In this document: positions 51,241-59,880 of the stretch, piece after piece
Numbering within the stretch: position 1 is the stretch's first letter
Layout of the letters: every line of letters begins with the position of its first letter
Origin: Longimicrobiales bacterium
GTDB lineage: Bacteria > Gemmatimonadota > Gemmatimonadetes > Longimicrobiales > Gaopeijiaceae
Reading direction: 5' to 3'
DNA length: 64,000 nt
Assembly: GCA_028284495.1 (NCBI GenBank)
Contig: JANQRP010000016.1
Span: 124,001 to 188,000 of the forward strand
Notes under the pieces: generated by a model
What the model was told of the DNA's origin: nothing
Database searches by the model: none
What the model saw: the letters and a program-made list of their open reading frames with translations, nothing else
Translations under genes and position numbers: made by a program

Positions 51241-51761
51241 GGAGGTCCGTCCGGGTGACGCAGGCAGGCCGGGGGCTGCTCGCGCGACCAGGCCAGCGAC
51301 GCGATGCGCCATCCGGCGTCCCCGGAGTACGCCATCGAGAAGATGTCCACGCCGCAGTGCGACCACTCGCCGTTCAGGTACAGGTCGTACGGGTACCACA
51401 CGCTCGCGATCGTGCCGGACACCCGGACGTCGGGGTCGAATCCGCGTTCGACGATGTCGCCGGTGGGCGGGTTCTCGAGCCACGACGTCCGGTCGCGGAA
51501 GCCGATCGCGCCCGGCTCGGTCGACACCGTGATGCCGTCGTCCAGGAAGAGGTCGGTGAACGCGACCCAGTCCTCCGCCGTGATCGCCTCGAGCGCCGCG
51601 TCGGCGACGGCGAGAACGGCCAGCTCCTCCGCGTCCAGCGCGACCGGCTGATCGGGCGCGGCTTCGACCGTGCAGCCCGCGATCGCCGCGAACGCGGCGC
51701 CCGCCAGGCCTGCGCGCGCGAACAGGTCCAGCCTGATCGACGTGCGCCCGCGTCCGCTCAT
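51237..51761 (-). CDS. SnoaL/DUF4440-like lipoprotein
   Basis: 174 residues. The lipobox is AIAGC. The mature domain has the NTF2-like cone pattern: LAVADAALEAITAEDWVAFTDLFLDDGITVSTEPGA, VSGTIASVWYPYDLYLNGEWSHCGVDIFSMAYSGDAGWRIASLAW (~118-162). Such domains bind small ligands or catalyse simple isomerisations. Stop overlaps the NmrA-like start. Confidence 0.82.
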   Translation of the reverse strand: MSGRGRTSIRLDLFARAGLAGAAFAAIAGCTVEAAPDQPVALDAEELAVLAVADAALEAITAEDWVAFTDLFLDDGITVSTEPGAIGFRDRTSWLENPPTGDIVERGFDPDVRVSGTIASVWYPYDLYLNGEWSHCGVDIFSMAYSGDAGWRIASLAWSREQPPACLRHPDGPP

Positions 51762-51998
51762 TCCGGCTCCTTCGTCGCCGTCATCATGACCGCCTTCACC
51801 CCGTATGCCTCTGCCGCATTCTGAGTGGACGCCTTCCGAAACCGGAAACAGGGCACGACGGCGGACTTCACCTTCGCGAAACCCTCGTCTTCGAGAAGGC
51901 GGAACATCTCTCCCTCCAGGAGAGCGCCTCCGATTCTCGTCCTTGAGGACGCCCTCGAGCGAGGCCTGGGTGTCGACGCTGTCCAGCGTGTCTTCCAT
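51758..51998 (-). pseudogene. Small ORF with a probable frameshift
   Basis: An ATG at 51998 gives MEDTLDSVDTQASLEGVLKDEN, then similarity-like composition jumps to the next frame: GGALLEGEMFRLLEDEGFAKVKSAVVPCF...GVKAVMMTATKEPE. A one-base change near 51935 would join them into about 80 codons. Alternatively the second half is a separate 49-codon ORF from the ATG at 51907, which has GGAGGGAG upstream. It ends overlapping the start of the SnoaL-like gene. Confidence 0.4.
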
Positions 51999-52001
51999 GG
52001 G

Positions 52002-52604
52002 TCAGCCACCCCCCGCCGCTTCGACCGCTGCCACCATCGCCCTGCCCAGCACATGGTGATACGCGGGATCGAGCATCCGCTCGAGGTCCTCCGCGTTCGT
52101 CAGGTGCGCGAGCTCCACCATGGTGGTCGGCACCGTCGTCGACTTGAGGAACGGCCAGTCCGGCCGGTCCTCGACGAGCACCCGGGAGCCGAGGGCTCGG
52201 AGCTGATCGGCGAGCGCGTTCGAGAGCGCCGTGGACGGTCCGTTGGTGGCGTCGTGGTAGATTTCGGCTCCCGACACCGCCGGGTCGTCCGCCCGCATCG
52301 CGTGCAGCATGAACAGCGCGATGGCTCCGGCTTCTTCCGCCTGTCCGCGGCGGTCCGCCCATTCGACGCCGACGTCCCGCGTGCGGGTAAAGTGGACGTC
52401 GTAGCCGGCGGCCACGAACTCGGCTCCGACCGCGAACGCGACCCGGAGGATCAGGTCCTTCTCATGGACGTCCCCGACCACCACGTTGGGCTGGTCACCC
52501 CCGTGGCCGGGGTCGAGGACCACGAGCGGGCGCTCCTGCGCGCCGAGGGGGACGACCGCTCCAAGCAGGGTCGCGGCGATGAGAAGGAGACGTGACGCAG
52601 CCAT
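52002..52604 (-). CDS. N-acetylmuramoyl-L-alanine amidase, secreted
   Basis: 200 residues. A signal peptide (RLLLIAATLLGAVVPLGAQ) is followed by the Amidase_3 motif VVLDPGHGG, the zinc-ligand Glu in DVHEKDLIL, the His of LFMLHAMRA and the catalytic Glu of VELAHLTNA. It cleaves the amide between MurNAc and L-Ala in peptidoglycan. Short, with no binding domain. Confidence 0.88.
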   Translation of the reverse strand: MAASRLLLIAATLLGAVVPLGAQERPLVVLDPGHGGDQPNVVVGDVHEKDLILRVAFAVGAEFVAAGYDVHFTRTRDVGVEWADRRGQAEEAGAIALFMLHAMRADDPAVSGAEIYHDATNGPSTALSNALADQLRALGSRVLVEDRPDWPFLKSTTVPTTMVELAHLTNAEDLERMLDPAYHHVLGRAMVAAVEAAGGG

Positions 52605-52676
52605 GACACTCGCGTTCCGGGGGGACGGAACGTCGATAATGCGGTCCGCCGCCGGGCCGCGCGAGCCTCGTGTGCG

Positions 52677-52973
52677 TCAGTCCCTCGCGGTCCGATTCCA
52701 GAGGCGGCCGAGGACGTAGCCGGCCGAGAACAGCGCGACATCCGCGATCGCGTTGCCCACCTTTTCCGGACCCGAAGTCTCGAACAGCTGCTGCCCGATT
52801 TCGCGCCGCTCCAGGTCCTGCTCGACGAACTCCCAGGCGATCGCCGCACCGATCGCCACACGCTCGTCGACCTCCGCCAGCCCCGCCGCGAGCCCGGTGG
52901 CGAAGTGCACGACCGACCAAGGGTCGAACATCGCCCGGTTCTGGTGGGCCTTCTCGGTCGCGACCAGTCGCAT
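52677..52973 (-). CDS. Small membrane-associated protein
   Basis: 98 residues from the ATG at 52973. It has WSVVHFATGLAAGLAEVDERVAIGAAIAWEFVEQDLE and VGNAIADVALFSAGYVLGRLWNR: two hydrophobic, glycine-rich segments with acidic residues between. No family recognised. It follows a GGDEF gene by about 60 bp, in the same orientation. Confidence 0.65.
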   Translation of the reverse strand: MRLVATEKAHQNRAMFDPWSVVHFATGLAAGLAEVDERVAIGAAIAWEFVEQDLERREIGQQLFETSGPEKVGNAIADVALFSAGYVLGRLWNRTARD

Positions 52974-53032
52974 GGGCCTTGCCTCGGTGTCAGGGGAAGC
53001 AGTGGGGTCGTTTCGACGTCGGATCGGCCGTG

Positions 53033-54346
53033 TCAGCCCACCTGTACCCGGTTCCGGCCGGCCTCCTTCGCCGCATAGAGCTGCTCGTCCGCGCGGTCCA
53101 GCGCCGCGAGCACGGTCTCGCTCTCGCGAATCTCGACGATGCCGATACTCACCGTCACCGACAGACCCGGCTCCAGCGCCTCCCACGGGTCGTCCTCGAA
53201 GCTCTTCCGCAGTCGCTCCGCGACGATCCGCGAACCCTCCCGGTCCGTCTCGGGGAAGGCGACCACGAACTCCTCGCCCCCGTACCGCGCCACGAGGTCG
53301 CTCTCTCGCAGCGCCGCCAGGAGCAGTTCGGAGGCCCGAACGAGCACGCGGTCGCCGGTGGAGTGGGAGAAGTCGTCGTTGATCGTCTTGAAGTGGTCCA
53401 GATCGACCATCGCGAAGGCGACGGGGTGTTCGTAGCGCCGCGCCCGGTCGACCATCGTTCCCGCCAGCTCGTCGAAGGCGCGGCGGTTGTAGAGGCCGGT
53501 GAGTGCGTCGCGTCGGCTCAGCTCGGCCAGCTCGACGGCGCGCGCGCCGAGCTCGTGACGCGAGGCCTCGAGTTCGTCGTAGGTCGTGGCGAGCTGGGCG
53601 CTCATGGCGTTGAAGCGCGCGGCGAGGCGACCGATCTCGTCGTCGGACGTCACGCCCACCGTCTGACGCAACTGTCCCGACTGCATGGCGGACATCGCGC
53701 GATCCAGATCCCGGAGCGGTCGCGCCAGAACGTGCGAGAGGATCAGCGCCCCGGGGAGGGCGATGAGGGCGGTAACGAGGAGAGCGAGGATCCAGGCCTG
53801 TTCCGTCGCCTGGATGATGTCCTCCTCGATCGCGGTCAGGACCGGGCGCCGGACAGGCGCGCCCAGACCGACCTCCTCCCCGTCGGAGACGAGCGGGATC
53901 GCGCTCGCGAGACTGCTCCGGGGTACGCGTTCGCCGACCTCGTACCCGGCCATCGGGACCTCGACGATGCCGTCGAGGTCGGTGATCACCCACACCGGAT
54001 CGAGCTCGGCGGGCGGCGGCGGCTCGCCCGGTCGAGGTCCATCGGGAGGACCTCCGCCCGGGCGCGGCCCGCCCGGTCGGGGCCCCATGACGCGCGGCCC
54101 CCGGCGCTGGCCAAGCCGGCTCGCGAACTGGAAGTAGGACTCCGCCTCGCGGGCGGCCTCCCACGACCCGTAGGCCTCGTAGTACGCGATCGCGTCCGCC
54201 GCGAAGCCGGGAAAGGCCCGCTCGGTCACGACCTCGTCGAAGCGGTTCGACTCGAAGACGCGCGACGACAGACCGGCGACGGCGATGGTGAAGCAGGCGG
54301 TCCCGATGAGTGCGAGGGTCAGCTTCCCCCGGAGCGAGAAGTTCAT
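53033..54346 (-). CDS. Membrane-bound GGDEF diguanylate cyclase
   Basis: 437 residues from the ATG at 54346. One N-terminal helix (KLTLALIGTACFTIAVAGL), a Gly/Pro-rich periplasmic region (MGPRPGGPRPGGGPP), a second helix (AWILALLVTALIALPGALIL), then a HAMP domain (RPLRDLDRAMSAMQSGQLRQTV). The GGDEF domain starts at RDALTGLYNRRAFDE, with the active site YGGEEF and MVDLDHFKTINDDFSHSTGD. It should make cyclic-di-GMP in response to an envelope signal. The ATG overlaps the creatininase stop by 4 nt. Confidence 0.93.
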   Translation of the reverse strand: MNFSLRGKLTLALIGTACFTIAVAGLSSRVFESNRFDEVVTERAFPGFAADAIAYYEAYGSWEAAREAESYFQFASRLGQRRGPRVMGPRPGGPRPGGGPPDGPRPGEPPPPAELDPVWVITDLDGIVEVPMAGYEVGERVPRSSLASAIPLVSDGEEVGLGAPVRRPVLTAIEEDIIQATEQAWILALLVTALIALPGALILSHVLARPLRDLDRAMSAMQSGQLRQTVGVTSDDEIGRLAARFNAMSAQLATTYDELEASRHELGARAVELAELSRRDALTGLYNRRAFDELAGTMVDRARRYEHPVAFAMVDLDHFKTINDDFSHSTGDRVLVRASELLLAALRESDLVARYGGEEFVVAFPETDREGSRIVAERLRKSFEDDPWEALEPGLSVTVSIGIVEIRESETVLAALDRADEQLYAAKEAGRNRVQVG

Positions 54347-55200
54347 CGCGAGGCGCGGAACTCCCGGATGGCTGCCACGGTGAGGCCCGTGCGGAAGGCC
54401 ACGACCTTCCGCCCCAGTTCCTGCGTCCACTCGAGGTCGGAGACGTCGATCCCGTTGATGGACGCGAGTCCGGCCGCGAGACGCTGCTCATGCCGAATCA
54501 CCTCGGGGTCGTGGACCGACAGGATCGAGGTGATCGACAACTCGTCGTGGATCCCGTCGGACCCGCTGCTGGCCTGGTACTCCATTTCCTCCGGAATGCC
54601 CAGCTCCTCCTGGATGTACTGCCGCACCTGCGCGTGGTTGTAGAACTCGGCCACGTGGTGGAAGACCGCGGGGTCGCCCCCGTACGTCGCATTGAGCGCG
54701 TCCGCCGCCGCCTGCTGCCCGCGCTGGTTCCCGCCGCTGTCACCCAGGTAGTAGATCTCGGTGAACCCCATCCCGCGCAGGCTGTCGCCGATGTCGGTGA
54801 GCCATGCGACGTAGGTCTCCTGCGAGACCATCGGCCCCGTCGTGCCGATGCGCACGTCCCGACCGGGGCGTCCCGGCTCGAGCGTCACGATCGGCGCGAC
54901 GAGCGTATTCCCGAGCTCCCGCGCGATCGCCTCACCCATCACCGCATTCGAGTAGTTGTGCTTGCCCGCCGCGAGGTAGGGGCCGTTCGACTCGACGCCG
55001 CCGGTGAGGACGAGAGCCGTCGTCGCACCCGCCGCGATGGCGTCGCGGGTTTCCATCCATGTCAATTCCTCGAGCCACACGCTGTCGAGCGCGTCGATCG
55101 GGCGCGGGGCGTCCGGCTCCTGGGCGTCGAGCGCGCCGGCGCTCCCCGCGGCGAGAACTGCGGCGGCGAGGGTGGCGAGGGTCGGAATCGTGCGGGTCAT
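54343..55200 (-). CDS. Creatininase-family hydrolase, secreted
   Basis: 285 residues with signal peptide (TIPTLATLAAAVLAAGSAGALDAQ). Creatininase signature: TTALVLTGGVESNGPYLAAGKHN (Glu as metal ligand), IYYLGDSGGNQRGQQAAADAL, and GSDGIHDELSIT. In the usual motif HG and LP follow the Glu; here NGPYLAAGKHN is a variant with the second histidine kept. Family enzymes are Zn- or Mn-dependent amidohydrolases on cyclic amides. Coupled to the GGDEF gene. Confidence 0.78.
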   Translation of the reverse strand: MTRTIPTLATLAAAVLAAGSAGALDAQEPDAPRPIDALDSVWLEELTWMETRDAIAAGATTALVLTGGVESNGPYLAAGKHNYSNAVMGEAIARELGNTLVAPIVTLEPGRPGRDVRIGTTGPMVSQETYVAWLTDIGDSLRGMGFTEIYYLGDSGGNQRGQQAAADALNATYGGDPAVFHHVAEFYNHAQVRQYIQEELGIPEEMEYQASSGSDGIHDELSITSILSVHDPEVIRHEQRLAAGLASINGIDVSDLEWTQELGRKVVAFRTGLTVAAIREFRASR

Positions 55201-55234
55201 CGGGGTGGCTCCGGGTCGGGGGCGGGTGCTGCCC

Positions 55235-55843
55235 TCAGGATTCGTCGCGCCGGCGCCGAGCGCCAGTCGCGACCTCTTCGGAGGCCGAGTCGGTGCGGTC
55301 GAGCGCCGTGAGCACGAAGCGCTTCACCTCGTCCAGGTCGCACGTGTCCGGAACGTCGGCCGGCAGGCGCGGGATGTCGGAGCGATCCTCGACGAATGCG
55401 ATCACCGGCCTCGCGTACCGCATCGCCAGGCCGACCTCGCTCGCGGTTCCGTCGCCGCCCGGCAACGCCACCACCACGGAGGACGAGAGCACGTTGATGT
55501 GGTTCCGCGACCGATCCTCGGTGCCGAACGGACCGCTGAGAGGAAGGTGCGTGAGGATCGGAAGCTCGACCCACGGATTCGGATACCCCAGGCGCGTGAC
55601 CCCCGGGTCGTCGTCGCCCGCCGGGCACACCCCGATCACCAGACCGGTCCGCCCGGGGACCCCCGCGAACGCTCGACTCACGGCCGTCATCGTGGCCCGC
55701 CCCGCGCCGGTGATCAGGTGGACGTCGAGCGTTCCGAGCCAGGCCCCGAGCGGGGCGGCGAGATGCTCGTGGGGGTCGCGGCTGGAGCCCATGACGCCCA
55801 CGATCGGCAGCCGTCGGACCGGCGTCCGTCCATCGTCCGTCAC
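55235..55843 (-). CDS. SLOG/LOG-like nucleotide-binding protein (TIGR00725 type)
   Basis: About 202 residues from a GTG at 55843. The SLOG pattern is IVGVMGSSRDPHEHLAAPLGAWLG, VHLITGAGRATMTAVSRAFAG, VIGVCPAGDDDPGV, and the phosphate loop VVVALPGGDGTASEVGLAMRYARPVIAFVED (~138-168). SLOG folds bind nucleotides; some cleave nucleotide monophosphates, others sense nucleotide signals. Activity is unassigned. Coupled by GTGA to the DUF1353 gene. Confidence 0.8.
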   Translation of the reverse strand: MTDDGRTPVRRLPIVGVMGSSRDPHEHLAAPLGAWLGTLDVHLITGAGRATMTAVSRAFAGVPGRTGLVIGVCPAGDDDPGVTRLGYPNPWVELPILTHLPLSGPFGTEDRSRNHINVLSSSVVVALPGGDGTASEVGLAMRYARPVIAFVEDRSDIPRLPADVPDTCDLDEVKRFVLTALDRTDSASEEVATGARRRRDES

Positions 55844-56322
55844 GCGCCCCACCCCGCACGCCCGAATCGCTGCACGGCGAGGAAGGCCGAACGACGCCGG
55901 AGCTTCGACACCCCCTGCTCGCGCATGATGCGAGCGAAGAGGCGATCGGCGTCGCGCCGCGTCCACGGTGTGTCGATCGGCTCCCAGTCCGAGCCCCCGG
56001 TGGGCCGCCCGAGCGTCACGACCTCGCCGGCATGCCGGTAGAGCCAGTCGTGGAAGATCGAGGCCAGGCCCAGATCGAACGGGGCCACGAGCGACCACAG
56101 CACGCGCGGAACACTGGCGAAGTCGTGCGTGAACCCCTCGGGCACGACCAGCGCGAGCGCCTCGTACCGTCCGTCCTCGGAGGCGTGGCACCAGACGTAG
56201 CGCGCGTCCTCCGTCAGGACGAAACAGTGGTTGTCGGGAAGGAGGCGCATCGCCGGCGATCCGATGATGCTGGCGCCCCCCGGGCACGGGAGTTCGGCCG
56301 CGCTCAGCTCGGGCGTCTGCAC
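55840..56322 (-). CDS. DUF1353 protein
   Basis: About 160 residues from a GTG at 56322; an ATG at 56250 would remove the first ~24. The DUF1353 hallmark is VPEGFTHDFASVPRVLWSLVAP and IFHDWLYRH. Such proteins are common in phages and mobile DNA, where function is unknown. Overlaps the 3' end of the lipoprotein gene at 56304-56921. Confidence 0.72.
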   Translation of the reverse strand: MQTPELSAAELPCPGGASIIGSPAMRLLPDNHCFVLTEDARYVWCHASEDGRYEALALVVPEGFTHDFASVPRVLWSLVAPFDLGLASIFHDWLYRHAGEVVTLGRPTGGSDWEPIDTPWTRRDADRLFARIMREQGVSKLRRRSAFLAVQRFGRAGWGA

Positions 56323-56921
56323 CGACCCTGCTGCAGCTGGGCGCTCCAGCCGATGCCGTCCGGCTCGAGGCCGACCGCCTCGACGACCGCCTGCGCGATC
56401 TCGCGGGGCGAGCTCGGAAGCCGCGCCCACTCCAGATCGAAGATCCCGTTGATCGAGAGGGGCGTGTCGGACGCCACCAGGAGGAAGTACGTGCACGGGT
56501 GCGGATACACGAGCTCCTGCACGATGTAGGGCACGTACGGCTGCTGCAGGTCGTGCGTGCCGGCCGCGAAGCGCTCGCCCGGTACGGCGAACGGATCGGG
56601 CACCGAGTCGGGGTGCGGCCAGGGGTGACGCGAGCGGAAGTCCACCACCCGGTCGTTCACGATGTCGACCTGCCCCCCATAGATGCTCTCGAGGCGCGAC
56701 ACCGGCACCAGCGGGTACTGCATCGAAAGGTCGTCGTCGATCGTGAACAGCGCGACGTAGGAGGCGTCGGCCAGCTCGATCTCCAGAGGCCAGACGACGT
56801 TGCGGCTGAAGGACGACATCACCGGATCCGGACGCGGTCCGTCGGTAATGGAAACCGGATACGCCGTACAGGCGGCCAGGCCGAGGGTCAGCGCCGCGAC
56901 TGCAGTCCGCGCACGGCTCAT
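56304..56921 (-). CDS. Uncharacterised lipoprotein
   Basis: 205 residues. The signal TAVAALTLGLAAC ends in a lipobox. The rest is strand-rich: VVWPLEIELADASYVALFTIDDDLSMQYPLVPV, YVPYIVQELVYPHPCTYFLLVASDTPLSING. Two cysteines. No family recognised. The ATG overlaps the stop of the CpxP-like gene by 4 nt. Confidence 0.75.
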   Translation of the reverse strand: MSRARTAVAALTLGLAACTAYPVSITDGPRPDPVMSSFSRNVVWPLEIELADASYVALFTIDDDLSMQYPLVPVSRLESIYGGQVDIVNDRVVDFRSRHPWPHPDSVPDPFAVPGERFAAGTHDLQQPYVPYIVQELVYPHPCTYFLLVASDTPLSINGIFDLEWARLPSSPREIAQAVVEAVGLEPDGIGWSAQLQQGRCRRPS

Positions 56922-57445
56922 CCGGTGCCGTAGCCTCGCGCCATCCGGTAGTGCGCCCGCTGCTCCTCGGTGAGAAGCGGGTACACGTCCAGGTGGGCCT
57001 TCAGGTGTGCGATACGCAGTGCCCCGCGCGCTCGGGCGACGTCCCCGACCAGCGCGTCGAGAAGCGCCGGGTCGATGGCGGCGTCCGCGAAGGCCGCGTC
57101 GAGCGCTCGCTCCGCCTCGACGATCTCCGCGCCGAGCGCCCGCGCCTCGGTCTGCATGCGGTCGAAGACCTCCTGCACCGCGGTCCGCTGAGCGTCGGTC
57201 AGCGAGAGCATCTCGCCCATGTCCAGCACGTGACGTGGTCCGGGATAGCCGTTCAGCTCGGCGGCCAGCGCCATCTGCATCCCGGCACCCGCGAGCAGAC
57301 CTTCGACGTCCTCTGCGGAGAGCGCCTTGATCTCGCGGCCATCGAAATCCGCGTAGGGGGAGGCGTGCTGCCCGTGCTGGTGCGCCTGAGCCGAGAGCGA
57401 GGGGGCGAGAAGCGCGAGTGCCGTCAGAGTGGTGAGGGTCTTCAT
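56918..57445 (-). CDS. CpxP/Spy-like periplasmic chaperone (LTxxQ protein)
   Basis: 175 residues with a signal peptide (TLTALALLAPSLSAQA) followed by a His-rich linker (HQHGQH). The helical core has the LTxxQ motif twice: LSLTDAQRTAVQEVFDRM and LLTEEQRAHYR, with a long amphipathic helix between (LGAEIVEAERALDAAF). Spy-like chaperones stop aggregation of periplasmic proteins; some bind metals. First of a likely operon with the lipoprotein, DUF1353 and SLOG genes downstream. Confidence 0.85.
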   Translation of the reverse strand: MKTLTTLTALALLAPSLSAQAHQHGQHASPYADFDGREIKALSAEDVEGLLAGAGMQMALAAELNGYPGPRHVLDMGEMLSLTDAQRTAVQEVFDRMQTEARALGAEIVEAERALDAAFADAAIDPALLDALVGDVARARGALRIAHLKAHLDVYPLLTEEQRAHYRMARGYGTG

Positions 57446-57461
57446 GTCGATGCGTCGGATG

Positions 57462-58004
57462 TCAGTTCATGCTCGGGTCGAAGGGCATGCGGGCGATATG
57501 GTGGTACTCCGGGCCCTTCCGGCGGAGCACACGGCTCCACAGCGTCTCCGGGTCCTCGTCGAACACGTCGTCCTCGCGGGCGGGATCGACGATCCAGGCG
57601 TCCTCCGCCAGCTCGGCTTCGAGCTGGCCCGGTGCCCAGCCGCTGTAACCGGCGTACACCCGTGCGCGGACGAGCTTCCATTTCAGGTCGTCGTCGACGT
57701 CGCCGGTGAGAAAGCCGATGCGGCCGATCACGGGGACGTCGGGCAGGTGCGGCTCGCCGAGCTCCGCCAGCAGCACCGGTGTCTCCTGCTGGACGGGTCC
57801 GCCCTCGAACAGCGGCTCGCCGTCCGCGACCAGACCGGCCAACGGCGGCACCGCTTCATCGACCCGGACGTCGAGGGGTCGGTTGATGACCACCCCCACC
57901 GCTCCGTCCGACCCGTGCTCCCCGATCAGCACGACGGTGTGCCGGAAGTTCGGGTCGTAGAGTCCTCCGCTGGAGATGAGGAGGTGTCCCTTGAGGGATT
58001 CCAT
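57462..58004 (-). CDS. YqgE/AlgH family protein
   Basis: 180 residues. The family signature is SLKGHLLISSGGLYDPNFRHTVVLIGEHGSDGAVGVVINRPL (residues ~3-43), then LFEGGPVQQETPVLL and RARVYAGYSGWAPGQLEAEL. YqgE proteins are widespread and their role is poorly defined; AlgH influences alginate regulation in Pseudomonas. Confidence 0.92.
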   Translation of the reverse strand: MESLKGHLLISSGGLYDPNFRHTVVLIGEHGSDGAVGVVINRPLDVRVDEAVPPLAGLVADGEPLFEGGPVQQETPVLLAELGEPHLPDVPVIGRIGFLTGDVDDDLKWKLVRARVYAGYSGWAPGQLEAELAEDAWIVDPAREDDVFDEDPETLWSRVLRRKGPEYHHIARMPFDPSMN

Positions 58005-58100
58005 GGACGCGGGCGGGGGGAATGGGGATGCCGACTCGAGGATGGCGGTTGCGTGGACGTGACGCACGAATCGTAGCGGACGCGGGCGGGGCAGGTTCCG

Positions 58101-58673
58101 TCAGGCGACTCCGGCCTCGAGATCCTCGATGAGCTTGCGGATCCTGCGTTCCCGGGTGTCTTCCCGCTTCGCACTCATCACCCAGTGCGAGACCCGGCGG
58201 ACGTAGCCGGGAGGCCGGCTCGACCAGTCGGCCCACGCCGTCGCGCTGGCGCGGATCCGGTCCTCGTACTCGGAGGAGAGCTCGACCGGGCGCTGCTGTT
58301 CGAAGGAGTAGGTGCCGGTCTTCTCCTCGGTACGCCGCGAGTAGGCGAGGGCTCCCGCCGGATGGATCCTTCCCGCGGCTTCCATCGCGGCGTACCGCTC
58401 CATGTTGCGCAGGCTCCACGTACTCCCCTCGCGACGCGGCGTGAAGCGCACGCAGTAGGCCTCGTCGTCGACCTTCCTCCGGATCCCGTCGATCCACCCG
58501 AAGCACAGCGCGACGTCGACCGTCTCCTCCCATGTCACGCTCGCCCTGCCGGTGGCCTTCTTCCAGTACCCGACCCACAGCACGTCCCGGGCCTCGTGGT
58601 GCTCCTCGAGCCACGCACGGAAGTCCTCGGGCGTGTCGAAATGCGTGACGTCGAACGGCACGAGGCCCGCCAC
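58101..58673 (-). CDS. YdeI/OmpD-associated family protein
   Basis: 190 residues. DFRAWLEEHHEARDVLWVGYWKKATGRASVTWEETVDVALCFGWIDGIRRKVDDEAYCVRFTPRREGSTWSLRN is the YdeI signature (residues ~18-90). A C-terminal helical domain with PPGYVRRVSHWVMSAKREDTRERRI follows. Small cytosolic proteins linked to cationic peptide tolerance in enterics; function otherwise open. Confidence 0.9.
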   Translation of the reverse strand: MAGLVPFDVTHFDTPEDFRAWLEEHHEARDVLWVGYWKKATGRASVTWEETVDVALCFGWIDGIRRKVDDEAYCVRFTPRREGSTWSLRNMERYAAMEAAGRIHPAGALAYSRRTEEKTGTYSFEQQRPVELSSEYEDRIRASATAWADWSSRPPGYVRRVSHWVMSAKREDTRERRIRKLIEDLEAGVA

Positions 58674-58718
58674 GGTCAGCCGGCCCGTGAGAAGCGTCGG
58701 GTGGGAAGCTCCATACCG

Positions 58719-59576
58719 CTACATCCCGCTGAGGCCGAGCGCGGCCTCTCCGCCGCCCTGCTTCCATGCGTCGAACCGCATCCGGAGCGTCTCGACCGGG
58801 TTGGGGCTCTCGGTGGCCGAGGTGTTCTCGTCATCCACGTCGATCCACAGCGAGTAGTCGCCGTCCGAGTGACCCTCACCGACCGGGTCCTCGGGCTTCG
58901 CCGCGGCGATGTACGCCACGTGGGCGCTCCGGTGGTCGCAGTCCATCTCCGTTTCGGGCACCGGCTGGGTGCGGCAGGAGCATCGGCTGTCGCCACCCGC
59001 GTTGTCCGCGGCGATCATGCCCGCCATCACGCGGTCCAGGACCGTCCCGTCCGATGCGAGGAACGCCTCGACGGCCTCGAGGACGACCTGGTCCGACGCC
59101 AGGATATTGCCCTGGACGGCGTAGTAGATGCCCTCGCCGGTGACCTCGCCCTGCATGCCGAGCGACGCGTAGCCGTTGGACGACCCGCTGAATCCCGCGG
59201 CGCGTCCCTGCAGGTCCACGATGCCGAACTGGCGACTCTGGAAGCGCGGGTCCTCGGACAGCATCCGGATGATCTCGTCGGGGTCGGTCCCCGCCTGGAT
59301 CTCGCGAAAGATGAGATTCTGGTTCTCCCTCGAACTGTCCACGCCCGCCTGCGCGGCGGCCACACCGACTCCCGGCACGACCACGGCCTGGATGCCCTTG
59401 AGGCCGCCGCGTGTCCGGAGGCCCTCCGCGCTGACGCACGTGGCGGACGCGATGACGACCAGGCCGGTGCGCATGTCCACCGCCACGATCGACCAGGTGG
59501 CGGACAGCGGCGCGGCAACGAAGAGCAGGAGCGCCGCGCCGAGGGTGGCGACGGCGTGACGGGCGAGTCGAATCAT
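58719..59576 (-). CDS. DUF1028 family secreted protein
   Basis: 285 residues with signal peptide (GAALLLFVAAPLSATWS). The DUF1028 pattern: WSIVAVDMRTGLVVIASATCVSAEG, VVVPGVGVAAAQAGVDSSRENQNLIF, MLSEDPRFQSRQFGIVDLQGRAAGFSG, and YYAVQGNILASDQVV, an Ntn-hydrolase-like fold. A Cys-rich insert (SRCSCRTQPVPETEMDCDH) is unusual. These proteins are often secreted peptidases or amidases of unproven substrate. Confidence 0.87.
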   Translation of the reverse strand: MIRLARHAVATLGAALLLFVAAPLSATWSIVAVDMRTGLVVIASATCVSAEGLRTRGGLKGIQAVVVPGVGVAAAQAGVDSSRENQNLIFREIQAGTDPDEIIRMLSEDPRFQSRQFGIVDLQGRAAGFSGSSNGYASLGMQGEVTGEGIYYAVQGNILASDQVVLEAVEAFLASDGTVLDRVMAGMIAADNAGGDSRCSCRTQPVPETEMDCDHRSAHVAYIAAAKPEDPVGEGHSDGDYSLWIDVDDENTSATESPNPVETLRMRFDAWKQGGGEAALGLSGM

Positions 59577-59834
59577 CGAAGAACCTCCGGGCGTGTGGGG
59601 TCGGATGCGCCAACGTGGAGCGGCGCGACGCGACGGACAAGCGCGGCGTGCGTGAGCGGCGGCCGCGGCGCGACGCGGGAAGCTCGGCGGCGCCAGCACC
59701 ATGGCAAAAATGGTAACTCCAAGTCGGACTTGGTATTGTGATTCTTCACCCGGCGTTCCGGCTGGCGCGTCGACGGGGGGCGGACGAACGTGAGGCAGCC
59801 TGCTTTCCGGCGCGCGCCCGACCACGCCGAGCTC

Positions 59835-59880
59835 CGACATCCATGTCCTCCGACATCCATGTCCTCCGACATCCATGTCC
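59835..59880 (+). repeat. 16-bp tandem repeats overlapping a start codon
   Basis: CGACATCCATGTCCTC occurs twice in full (59835-59850, 59851-59866) and once truncated (59867-59880). Each unit has an ATG, and the third is the predicted start of the fructosamine-kinase-like gene. Because the unit is 16 bp, the ATGs are in three different frames, so only the last leads to the long ORF. Confidence 0.75.
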
